Positions 1-6,327 of a DNA stretch of 7,636 nt are shown here, piece by piece. The translations under genes were made by a program, and so were the position numbers. The notes under the pieces were generated by a model. The model saw only the letters and a list, made by a program, of their open reading frames with translations, ran no database searches and had not been told where the DNA came from. How positions within the stretch are numbered: position 1 is the first letter of the stretch; every line of letters begins with the position of its first letter. This DNA is from Gammaproteobacteria bacterium (GTDB taxonomy: Bacteria; Pseudomonadota; Gammaproteobacteria; Steroidobacterales; SZUA-146): contig QIGP01000271.1 of assembly GCA_003228965.1 (NCBI GenBank), positions 1 through 7,636 on the forward strand, in the 5' to 3' direction.

Positions 1-202
1 GTGAATAGGCCACATACCACCGCACAGATTGTAATATGATGTCTTGCTGGTGATGGCGGCCTTTGAAACTGATCATTTATCATCCGATAACTGGTGTTCT
101 GGGTAACCGAGTATAGTTCCGCCGCGCGGAGGCTGCCAACTTTGCGACAGAACCTAGTATACTGATAGTCATTCTAAAACTACAGATTGGAAGCACTAAT
201 GA
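1..202. other. Non-coding or unrecognisable decayed sequence
   Basis: All three forward frames are interrupted by several stops, and I recognise no protein in them. By analogy with gcl-hyi-glxR operons this is where upstream hyi or gcl sequence would be expected, but I could not match any of it. A TATACT at 158-163 resembles a -10 box, but no good -35 sits at the right distance, so I do not call a promoter. Confidence 0.5.
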
Positions 203-307
203 AAGTCACTTTTTAACACCCTGGGATACAACGGATGGATCGGCTGTGAGTACGCGCCAGCGACCGGGATGGATGAAGGCCTCAGCCGGATCTTCCCCTG
301 TGTTTAG
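203..307 (+). pseudogene. hyi: Hydroxypyruvate isomerase, C-terminal remnant
   Basis: An open stretch ending at TAG 305-307 reads LFNTLGYNGWIGCEYAPATG followed by MDEGLSRIFPCV. The GY-GW-GCEY-P core followed by an EGL element is the characteristic C-terminus of hydroxypyruvate isomerase (Hyi; TIM-barrel, hydroxypyruvate <-> tartronate semialdehyde). Only about 34 codons remain of a protein usually near 260 residues. An in-frame TGA at 200-202 closes the reading frame, and I see no recognisable Hyi sequence upstream, so this is a fragment rather than a gene. The next remnant, glxR, starts 30 bp downstream with its own ribosome binding site, matching the common hyi-glxR order. Identification rests on remembered family sequence; the residue pattern is distinctive. 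Confidence 0.75.
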
Positions 308-337
308 TACGCCCATTTATTAGTTAAGGAAGACGCA

Positions 338-602
338 ATGAGCGACCTCGGATTTATTGGACTTCGAATTATGGGTAGTCCCATGGCAGACCACCTTTTG
401 AAAGCAGGACGCAAAGTATCCCTGTGTACTCGAAGCGAAATCCCGAAGTCGCTGCTGGACACGGAATGAACTCGGCTGTGAATACCTTGACGCACCAGTA
501 TCAGGTGGGGAAGTCGGCGCAAAAGCCGGGAGCCTCACGATAATGATGGGCGGCAGCGAAAGTAGCTTCGACAAGGTAAATCCCTTATTCGAAATAATAT
601 GA
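338..602 (+). pseudogene. glxR: Tartronate semialdehyde reductase, internally deleted and truncated
   Basis: Two pieces of a 2-hydroxy-3-oxopropionate reductase (GlxR/GarR, beta-hydroxyacid dehydrogenase family; tartronate semialdehyde -> glycerate) lie in different frames. Piece one starts at ATG 338, seven bases after AAGGA (326-330), and runs to TGA 467-469. It shows the N-terminal Rossmann segment LGFIGLRIMGSPMADHLLKA. Piece two, shifted by one base and open to TGA 600-602, shows NELGCEYLDAPVSGGEVGAK, the substrate-binding DAPVSGG motif, then SLTIMMGG and ending VNPLFEII. Roughly 70 residues between the pieces are missing (junction about 440-465), and everything after residue ~155 of a ~290-residue protein is gone. 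The second glycine of the usual GLGxMG dinucleotide-binding motif is an arginine here (GLRIMG), a further sign of decay. The final TGA overlaps the ATG of the next gene. Confidence 0.85.
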
Positions 603-1495
603 CTAGAAAAGTTAACATCGAAACTGTAAATGGCATGAGCCAATCTGAGTTTTGTGCAGCGTTCGGCGATATATTCGAACATTCGCAATGGATTGCAAAC
701 CGGGCTTTCGATCAGCATCCATTCGCTAGCGTAGCAGAACTGCATGCGGTAATGGTGTCAGTCGTAGACAGTTCTTCGAACGTCGAAAAACTAAGTTTAT
801 TAAGATCTCACCCGGAGCTCGCTGGCCGTGAGGCACAGGCTGGAGCGCTAACAAGTGCTTCTACAAGCGAGCAGGCAAGCGTTGGTTTTAACGCCTTAAG
901 TAAGGACGAGATTGTTGAGATCGCTCGCCTCAACATAGAGTATCAGGCTCGTTTCGGATTTCCATTCATCATCGCTGTGCGACAAAGCACCAAAGAAGAC
1001 ATTTTCCGTAATTGGAATGATCGACTCACTAACAGCGAGGACGATGAGGCGAATACCGCGCTAAAACAGGTCTATATTATTGCCCAATTGCGGCTTGAAG
1101 AAATGTTGAACACAGCTGAGGACGCTATGAGTAGTGCATCTGCAGGAAAACTATCGACACACGTATTGGACACTGCGAATGGCCGTCCAGCCGCTGGTGT
1201 GCGTATCGAATTGTTCCGTATCGACAATGGCGAACATCGTCTGTTGAAGACGGTAACCACCAACAAAGATGGACGCACAGATGAGTTGCTGTTGGCCGCT
1301 GACACGATTCAAGTAGGCCAATACCAATTGGTCTTCCACATTGGAGACTATTTTTCTGGTTTGGTTAGTGCAAAAATGCAAAACACATTTTTGGACCAGG
1401 TGCCGGTTCGTTTCACGATTAGCGACGCGAACGCTAAATATCACGTGCCGCTTGTGGCGAGCCCGTGGAGCTACTCCACGTATCGCGGAAGCTAG
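599..1495 (+). CDS. uraD-uraH: Bifunctional OHCU decarboxylase / 5-hydroxyisourate hydrolase
   Basis: This 298-residue fusion should catalyse the two steps after urate oxidation: 5-hydroxyisourate hydrolysis to OHCU, then stereospecific decarboxylation to S-allantoin. Residues ~8-170 are the UraD half, all-helical, with HPELAG at 71-76 (its histidine is the expected catalytic one), EQASVGF at 91-97 and FPFIIAVR at 121-128. Residues ~185-298 are the UraH half, a transthyretin-like fold: STHVLDT (186-192, catalytic H188), GRTD (225-228), YHVPL with H282, and the diagnostic C-terminal YRGS, complete at the stop. A short linker (~171-184) joins them. Both halves look full length with key residues kept. 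The same domain order occurs in plant allantoin synthase, and bacterial fusions are known. The ATG overlaps the stop of the glxR remnant. No good Shine-Dalgarno precedes it; M13 (ATG 635) is the alternative, but residues 5-12 fit the family. PuuD follows after 52 bp. Confidence 0.93.
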   Translation: MTRKVNIETVNGMSQSEFCAAFGDIFEHSQWIANRAFDQHPFASVAELHAVMVSVVDSSSNVEKLSLLRSHPELAGREAQAGALTSASTSEQASVGFNALSKDEIVEIARLNIEYQARFGFPFIIAVRQSTKEDIFRNWNDRLTNSEDDEANTALKQVYIIAQLRLEEMLNTAEDAMSSASAGKLSTHVLDTANGRPAAGVRIELFRIDNGEHRLLKTVTTNKDGRTDELLLAADTIQVGQYQLVFHIGDYFSGLVSAKMQNTFLDQVPVRFTISDANAKYHVPLVASPWSYSTYRGS

Positions 1496-1547
1496 CCCAA
1501 AGTCAGAGAAATTGTTGCAGCGCCGGAATGGCTAACAGGAAAGTAGT

Positions 1548-2747
1548 ATGAGTGCATATGTTGTGGATTGGATGAGTCTTCTCGTTCGATGGTTACATTT
1601 GATTACCGGCATTGCCTGGATTGGCGCTTCATTCTATTTCGTCTGGCTAGATAACCACCTAAAACCTTCCGGTAAATCAGAGGATGAAGAACGCGGTGTA
1701 AACGGGGAAGTCTGGTCTGTTCACGGCGGCGGCTTTTACCACAATGAGAAGTTTCTGCTTGGGCCTAAAGGTGAGCCCCTGACCGATAACTTGCATTGGT
1801 TTAAATGGGAAGCGTATTGGACCTGGATTAGCGGTATGTTGCTTCTGGGGATTATCTACTGGTACGGAGCGACCGTCTACCTGATCGACCGAAGTGTAGC
1901 AGATCTTTCTGTACCTGCCGCAATTGGCATCAGTATTGCGTTTCTCGCTGTCAGCTGGATCGCGTACGACGTTGTCTGTCGGCTAGTGAAGAATGAACTC
2001 GCCTTGGGCGCGTTAGTCGCTGCTCTGATTGTGTTTGTTGATTGGGCATTGTTTCAGGTCTTTAGTGCCCGTGCTGCTTATATTCACGTTGGCGCAGTCA
2101 TTGGTACGATAATGGTTGCCAACGTTTTCTTCGTGATTATTCCAGGACAAAAGAGAACGGTTGCATCTATTAGAGCCAACCAAGACCCGGATCCAGCACC
2201 AGGCCAACGCGCCAAACAACGTTCGGTTCATAATACGTATTTAACCTTGCCGGTCCTGTTCATCATGATCAGCAACCACTTTCCAATGACGTACAACCAC
2301 GATCAGGGCTGGTTAGTTCTAGTCGCCATAGGAGTGGCTGGAGTACTCATTCGTCAGTTTTTCATTTTGCACCACAAAGACAAAATTAAAATGGCTTTGC
2401 CGGCGGCTGCGGTCGCGGTACTGGCAGCCACTGCTATAGCAATAATGCCTAAAAAGGTTGAGGTGCCTGAGGGGACTGCGGCTGTCGCGTTTAGTCAGGT
2501 CCAGTCAATCATTAAGGAGCGCTGCAATACATGCCACGCGGCGAATCCTACTGATAAAATTTTTCTTGTAGCACCAGGCGGAATGATGTTTGATACGGCT
2601 GAACAAATTAATACTACGGCAGATAAAATCTATCGGCGTACAGTGATACTTAAAGACATGCCACTCGCCAATATGACCAAAATTACGAATGAAGAACGAA
2701 ACTCAATTGCAGTCTGGTACAAGCAGCAAACCAGACCGGCAAATTGA
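1548..2747 (+). CDS. puuD: Membrane-bound cytochrome c urate oxidase
   Basis: This 399-residue protein matches the PuuD family of integral-membrane urate oxidases (urate_ox_N/DUF989 domain fused to cytochrome c). It should oxidise urate to 5-hydroxyisourate and pass electrons to the respiratory chain rather than directly to O2, so no H2O2 is expected. Hydrophobic segments lie at about 10-34, 92-112, 122-145, 150-172, 178-199, 230-245, 254-274 and 281-300. Membrane-domain landmarks include HLITGIAWIGASFYFVWLDN near the N-terminus, the G-E-VWSVHGGGFY stretch (53-64) and HWFKWEAYWTWISG (83-96). After the last segment, residues ~301-399 form a small periplasmic cytochrome c with the haem motif CNTCH (326-330, nucleotides 2523-2537) and MPLAN (371-375), whose methionine is the likely sixth ligand. 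The start is supported by AGGA at 1537-1540, seven bases upstream. It sits between uraD-uraH and allantoicase, as its reaction requires. Assignment is firm; topology is by eye. Confidence 0.93.
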   Translation: MSAYVVDWMSLLVRWLHLITGIAWIGASFYFVWLDNHLKPSGKSEDEERGVNGEVWSVHGGGFYHNEKFLLGPKGEPLTDNLHWFKWEAYWTWISGMLLLGIIYWYGATVYLIDRSVADLSVPAAIGISIAFLAVSWIAYDVVCRLVKNELALGALVAALIVFVDWALFQVFSARAAYIHVGAVIGTIMVANVFFVIIPGQKRTVASIRANQDPDPAPGQRAKQRSVHNTYLTLPVLFIMISNHFPMTYNHDQGWLVLVAIGVAGVLIRQFFILHHKDKIKMALPAAAVAVLAATAIAIMPKKVEVPEGTAAVAFSQVQSIIKERCNTCHAANPTDKIFLVAPGGMMFDTAEQINTTADKIYRRTVILKDMPLANMTKITNEERNSIAVWYKQQTRPAN

Positions 2748-2952
2748 TGGTTGTAACAACTTAACTGTATATATTCTATAGTAAGGGAATGAATACTTTT
2801 TTTGAGTATCCATGATTACGGAAGTTAACTTGTCGATACGCTTGCCTTAAAAACGTAGGTGCAACAAAGACGAGTTAGAATAAATCGACATATAGAATTT
2901 GAACTGCATGGTCCGTCGGGTTACTAGCCAACGAACTGTTATTGGAGTAATT
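2748..2952 (+). other. Longest spacer within the urate cluster, no gene seen
   Basis: This 205-bp A+T-rich gap is much longer than the other gaps in the cluster (13-56 bp). It contains a short perfect palindrome, GTTGTAACAAC (2750-2760), just after the puuD stop, and a weak ATACT/AGTAT stem (2793-2809) around a T run. Neither is a convincing terminator: the first is too short and the second has its T run in the loop. I found no well-spaced -35/-10 pair. It may hold a second promoter or a processing site for alc-allA-puuE, which is inference from length alone. Confidence 0.4.
2944..2947 (+). promoter_or_regulatory. Ribosome binding site deciding the allantoicase start
   Basis: GGAG lies five bases before ATG 2953. 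The frame is open further upstream (TTG 2899, ATG 2908), but neither of those starts has a comparable site, and the 18 extra residues do not resemble the family N-terminus, which begins shortly before RYINLA-PRLG. Confidence 0.6.
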
Positions 2953-3960
2953 ATGGGTGCTGACGTCGAACATAACCGGTTTTCCGATCGTTATATTAAC
3001 CTTGCGAATCCGCGCCTGGGTGCAAAGGCCATATTCGCAACAGACGATTTCTTTGCGCCATGTGAGCGCATGTTAAACACGGAACCCGCAGTCTTCATCC
3101 CTGGCAAGTTCGACGAGAACGGCAAGTGGATGGATGGATGGGAGTCACGTCGAAAGCGGGTAGAAGGCTATGACTACTGCATAGTGCGTCTCGGGCTAGC
3201 TGGCGTAATTCACGGTGTCGATATCGACACGAGTCACTTCATTGGCAATCATCCGCCCTCCGCTTCAATAGACGCGTGTCATTGTACCGAAGGCGATCCC
3301 GCTGACGACGCGAACTGGGTCGAAATACTGTCCTCGGTCAGTCTGGGAGCGAACAGTCATCACCTGCACGATATTAGCGACTCCGGAAACTACACTCACC
3401 TGCGTCTGAACATATATCCAGACGGCGGTGTTGCACGTCTTCGTGTCTACGGCGTTCCTCACTGTAACTGGGCCGATCACGATGCGTCGGAGGTAGTCGA
3501 TTTAGCGGCTGGTGAAAACGGTGGCCGTGCCGTCGCGTGTAGCAGTCAGGGGTTTGGCTCAAACATGCTCAACCTGAACTTGCCTGGGCGTGGCATCAAC
3601 ATGGGCGATGGCTGGGAAACGGCTCGGCGTCGCGTGCCAGGAAATGAGTGGGCTATCCTTGAACTTGGACACCCTGGCGTTGTTAAAGCCATTGAGTTAG
3701 ACACGGCATATTATAAAGGTAACTTTCCGGATCGGGCTTCTATCCAAGGTGGCTATATTCGAGGAGGCACGGTCGAGTCAACGGTTACGCAGAGCATTTT
3801 CTGGAAAGACTTGTTGCCGGAGCAAAAACTGGAAATGGATGCGCTGCTACGCTACGAATCGCAGGTCAATGCCATTGGCCCGATAACTCATGTTCGAGTC
3901 AATATCATTCCGGACGGTGGTTTGAGTCGAGTACGGTTGCACGGACTCATCTCCCGCTAA
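2953..3960 (+). CDS. alc: Allantoicase (allantoate amidinohydrolase)
   Basis: The 335-residue product should hydrolyse allantoate to ureidoglycolate and urea in the cytoplasm. It starts with the conserved [20 protein letters not shown] segment, then [17 protein letters not shown] and [10 protein letters not shown]. The family's two homologous beta-rich repeats are visible: repeat 1 has [10 protein letters not shown] (61-70), [15 protein letters not shown] (92-106) and [17 protein letters not shown] (141-157). Repeat 2 has [10 protein letters not shown] (219-228), [15 protein letters not shown] (250-264) and [18 protein letters not shown] (314-331). Length is normal and no conserved block is missing. 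The start at 2953 is preferred over upstream in-frame TTG 2899 or ATG 2908 because of GGAG five bases before it and because homology begins near residue 12. The stop is 13 bp before allA, which acts on its product, so the two are almost certainly co-transcribed. Confidence 0.94.
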   Translation: MGADVEHNRFSDRYINLANPRLGAKAIFATDDFFAPCERMLNTEPAVFIPGKFDENGKWMDGWESRRKRVEGYDYCIVRLGLAGVIHGVDIDTSHFIGNHPPSASIDACHCTEGDPADDANWVEILSSVSLGANSHHLHDISDSGNYTHLRLNIYPDGGVARLRVYGVPHCNWADHDASEVVDLAAGENGGRAVACSSQGFGSNMLNLNLPGRGINMGDGWETARRRVPGNEWAILELGHPGVVKAIELDTAYYKGNFPDRASIQGGYIRGGTVESTVTQSIFWKDLLPEQKLEMDALLRYESQVNAIGPITHVRVNIIPDGGLSRVRLHGLISR

Positions 3961-3973
3961 TGGGGGTTTCTGA

Positions 3974-4480
3974 ATGATTAAGATCTCATTGAAGCTTGAG
4001 CCTTTAACCAGTCAGGCATTCGAACCCTTTGGCGATGTTATCGAAACCGATAATGTGAAGCACTTCAGTATTAACGCCGGAACTATAGAGCGTTACCACG
4101 ACCTGGCGAAAGTAGATGTCGGTACTGATAGCGGCGGACGGGCCATCATCAGCATGGCATGCAGCAACGAGTTGACTGAGTTGCCAGCACAGGTTCCGGT
4201 GGTAGAGCGACATCCGCTTGGTTCGCAGGCGTTTATTCCGATGTCAGACTCACCATTGTTTCTGGTTGTTGCAGAGCCCAGCGAGACGGTCGACGCCAAG
4301 AAGTTTCACGCGTTTGTTTCCAACGGGCGGCAGGGCATCAACTACCGGCCTGGTGTGTGGCACATGCCTCTTATTGCGCTCAAAACAGGATTGAAATTTC
4401 TTGTCATCGATCGCGCTGGCCCTGGAGACAACTGTGACGAGCATTATTTTGATGACGTTGAAATTACCATGCATCGGTAG
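3974..4480 (+). CDS. allA: Ureidoglycolate lyase (glyoxylate- and urea-forming)
   Basis: The 168-residue protein matches AllA, a cupin-fold homodimer that splits ureidoglycolate into glyoxylate and a second urea. Visible family landmarks are EPLTSQAFEPFGDVIE near the N-terminus (9-24), VERHPLGSQAFIPM (77-90), the FHAFVSNGRQGINYRPGVWH stretch (111-130) and MPLIAL (131-136), in which H130 belongs to the conserved G-WH-P motif. Length is close to the ~160 residues of characterised members. ATG 3974 follows a G-rich stretch (3962-3966) by seven bases; this is a modest ribosome binding site, and with only 13 bp after the alc stop, translational coupling is plausible. It completes the allantoate branch. 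The family was formerly called ureidoglycolate hydrolase; that older name releases ammonia, whereas AllA releases urea. Confidence 0.93.
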   Translation: MIKISLKLEPLTSQAFEPFGDVIETDNVKHFSINAGTIERYHDLAKVDVGTDSGGRAIISMACSNELTELPAQVPVVERHPLGSQAFIPMSDSPLFLVVAEPSETVDAKKFHAFVSNGRQGINYRPGVWHMPLIALKTGLKFLVIDRAGPGDNCDEHYFDDVEITMHR

Positions 4481-4536
4481 CCCTGGTTGCGCAGTAGGCT
4501 GCTCTTTTTTACTCAACGAATTTTTTAAGGATCATC

Positions 4537-5454
4537 ATGACCGATAGCTATCCCAGAGACATGGTTGGATACGGCTCAACGCCCGTCCGTGTCACTTGGC
4601 CTAATGCCGCCAGGGTGGCTGTGCAATTCGTTATCAACTACGAGGAGGGTGGAGAGAACTGCATTCTTCACGGTGACGAGTCGTCCGAAGCGTTTCTCTC
4701 GGAAATTGTTGGCGCTCAGGCGCTGAAGGGTCAGCGCAATATGAACATGGAATCCATCTACGAGTATGGAAGCCGTGCCGGGTTTTGGCGCTTACACAGG
4801 TTATTCTCAAAACGTGGGTTGCCCGTTACGGTCTTTGGTGTGGCAATGGCCCTGGCTCGAAATCCGGAAGTGGTTGCAGCCATGAACGATAGCGATTGGG
4901 AAATTGCCAGTCACGGCTATCGGTGGATTGACTATCAAAACTTGTCTATTGAGAAAGAGCGCGACCACCTGCATAAGGCACTTGAGATACATGAACGCGT
5001 AACAGGCTCGCGGCCGCTTGGCTGGTATACCGGTCGCAATAGCCCCAATTCGCAACAGCTTGTTATCGAGGAGGGCGGATTTTTGTACGACGCCGACAGC
5101 TACGCCGACGATCTGCCTTACTGGGTAGCTGGAAAAGACAAGCCCCACCTTGTCGTGCCCTACACCCTCGATGCGAACGATATGCGGTTCGCGACCAATC
5201 AAGGGTTCAATTGCGGTGATCAGTTTTATACGTACTTGAAAGACTCGTTTGACACGCTGTATGAAGAAGGCGCTGACACACCCAAAATGATGTCAATTGG
5301 TCTTCACTGTCGACTGATAGGACGCCCAGGACGAATTGCAAGCCTGGTTCGCTTTCTGGACTACGTACAGCAACATGAGCAGGTTTGGGTTTGTCGTCGT
5401 GCCGATATTGCTCGCCATTGGTGGGAGTATCATTTGCCTGACAAGGTACAGTGA
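4537..5454 (+). CDS. puuE: Allantoinase, polysaccharide-deacetylase type
   Basis: The 305-residue product matches PuuE, the allantoinase of the NodB/polysaccharide deacetylase superfamily that opens the allantoin ring to allantoate without the metal cofactor of the unrelated AllB amidohydrolases. Landmarks are the N-terminal YPRDMVGYG (5-13), VINYEEGGE (32-40), EYGSRAGFWRL (76-86), EIASHGYRW (122-130), GWYTGR (162-167), DADSYADDLPYW (185-196) and SIGLHCRLIGRPGR (263-276). The length is typical. ATG 4537 lies five bases after AAGGA (4527-4531). It is the last gene of the cluster, 56 bp after allA, although its reaction precedes alc; gene order therefore does not follow pathway order. Genome annotations often label this protein only as a polysaccharide deacetylase or chitin deacetylase; the motifs and context make allantoinase the right call. 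Confidence 0.94.
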   Translation: MTDSYPRDMVGYGSTPVRVTWPNAARVAVQFVINYEEGGENCILHGDESSEAFLSEIVGAQALKGQRNMNMESIYEYGSRAGFWRLHRLFSKRGLPVTVFGVAMALARNPEVVAAMNDSDWEIASHGYRWIDYQNLSIEKERDHLHKALEIHERVTGSRPLGWYTGRNSPNSQQLVIEEGGFLYDADSYADDLPYWVAGKDKPHLVVPYTLDANDMRFATNQGFNCGDQFYTYLKDSFDTLYEEGADTPKMMSIGLHCRLIGRPGRIASLVRFLDYVQQHEQVWVCRRADIARHWWEYHLPDKVQ

Positions 5455-5636
5455 CTTAGCGGTCTAGGTAGTACTTCCAGGTTTTAGAGCCTTTGAACAG
5501 GCATGAGCGATGCTACGACTCATGTCCTGGCACTAAGGTTGATGACAAGTCATGAAAAATATCCGATGATAAACTTTTCAATATTCGTTGGTGCTTGATC
5601 GCAGAGTTATCACTGGATATGAATCTGAAGCACCTT
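5455..5636. other. Spacer after the urate cluster
   Basis: No gene is supported here. It holds the hairpin described separately (5498-5529) and, at its end, ATG 5619, which opens a 20-codon frame closing at TAG 5679-5681. That frame overlaps the next gene and has no clear ribosome binding site. Confidence 0.5.
5498..5529 (+). terminator. Hairpin downstream of puuE, possible transcript end
   Basis: CAGGCATGAG (5498-5507) pairs with CTCATG-T-CCTG (5519-5529), giving a 10-bp stem with a one-base bulge and an 11-base loop that can pair further (CG with CG). It starts 43 bp after the puuE stop, where the cluster should end. No T run follows, so it is not a canonical intrinsic terminator; it may protect the mRNA 3' end or be a binding site. 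Confidence 0.35.
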
Positions 5637-5641
5637 AAGGA
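5637..5641 (+). promoter_or_regulatory. Ribosome binding site deciding a TTG start
   Basis: AAGGA lies eight bases before TTG 5650. No ATG is available in this frame between the upstream in-frame stop (TGA 5626-5628) and residue 26 of the following protein, so this site is the main argument for the TTG. Confidence 0.6.
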
Positions 5642-5649
5642 TTACGCTT

Positions 5650-6327
5650 TTGTCTACAACAAGTACAAACTCCTCCCGTAGCCGTAAACTTAACGCCTGG
5701 ATAAAACGAGTAGCCGCTGTCTCCATGCCGAATTTGTTTAATCCATGGCAGCAGCGCAATGATATGGATATCTCCGAAGATGGGCCTGAGCAGAGGATTA
5801 AAAGACTCAAATTACATCTAGACAATCCCAATGCTCGAATTCTAATGGTCGGTGAGGCTCCTGGTCATTTGGGTGCAAAGTATTCAGGAATTGCATTCAC
5901 GTCAGAGCGCTTGCTGTTGGAAGGGGTTATTCCCCGATTAGAAAAATTTGCCAACGCGAGAATATCTATGAGGAAACTTCCTTTTAGTGAGCCCAGTGCC
6001 ACTACAATTTGGAAAATTGCCTACGAGCTTGGTATCGAACACAACATCGTGCTTTGGAACGCACTTCCGTGGCACCCGTATAAAGATGTGTTAAGCAGCA
6101 ATCGAACACCCACCAAGGCAGAATTGGAGCAAGGGCTGGAGTTTCTTAAGGACTTGGTTAATATCTATTGCGGTGTAACTTTGGTGGCGATTGGGCGCAA
6201 AGCTCAGGGATCTCTAGAGGGGCTTGGCATACCACACGTTAATATCCGTCACCCGTCAATGGGTGGCGCACCGGCGTTTCGGAAAGGTTTGACTGGGCTC
6301 GTAAAGTCACTTACGCGTGATTCTTGA
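5650..6327 (+). CDS. Uracil-DNA glycosylase superfamily protein
   Basis: The 225-residue protein has the landmarks of a uracil-DNA glycosylase-like domain: VGEAPG (67-72) followed by SGIAFTSERLL (79-89), EPSATTIW (114-121), LWNALPWHP (135-143), VAIGRKA (179-185) and the C-terminal NIRHPSMGGA (198-207), where H-P-S is the base-recognition-loop motif. Family members remove uracil or related bases from DNA, but many proteins of this GEAPG-x-G-x4-SGIxFTSE subgroup are uncharacterised. The single cysteine (174) rules out the 4Fe-4S cluster of family 4 enzymes. The start is TTG with AAGGA eight bases before; the first ATG in frame (5725, residue 26) would cut off LNAWIKRV, which fits the family's N-terminal helix. 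It follows puuE by 195 bp and a hairpin and has no evident link to urate breakdown. The 3' end faces the aldehyde dehydrogenase fragment. Confidence 0.8.
   Translation: MSTTSTNSSRSRKLNAWIKRVAAVSMPNLFNPWQQRNDMDISEDGPEQRIKRLKLHLDNPNARILMVGEAPGHLGAKYSGIAFTSERLLLEGVIPRLEKFANARISMRKLPFSEPSATTIWKIAYELGIEHNIVLWNALPWHPYKDVLSSNRTPTKAELEQGLEFLKDLVNIYCGVTLVAIGRKAQGSLEGLGIPHVNIRHPSMGGAPAFRKGLTGLVKSLTRDS

Noticed and set aside
142..163. TTGCGA and TATACT as a sigma70-type promoter upstream of the hyi remnant
   Set aside because: The spacer is only 10 bp, far short of the usual 16-18.
320..745. Long - strand open frame across the glxR remnant and the start of uraD-uraH
   Set aside because: It is antisense to recognisable GlxR and UraD sequence and shows no family features of its own.
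2793..2809. ATACT/AGTAT stem with a T run, possible terminator after puuD
   Set aside because: The T run is in the loop, not after the stem, and the stem is five A+T-rich pairs.
2899..2952. Upstream TTG/ATG starts for allantoicase giving 18 extra residues
   Set aside because: No ribosome binding site of comparable quality, and the extra residues do not resemble the family; ATG 2953 has GGAG five bases before it.
4491..4510. GCAG-TAGG-CTGC hairpin followed by T6 between allA and puuE, possible terminator
   Set aside because: The stem is only four base pairs and lies inside a tightly packed pathway cluster, where termination would be unexpected.
4807..5202. 131-codon - strand open frame inside puuE
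   Set aside because: It is fully antisense to conserved PuuE motifs; a shadow frame.
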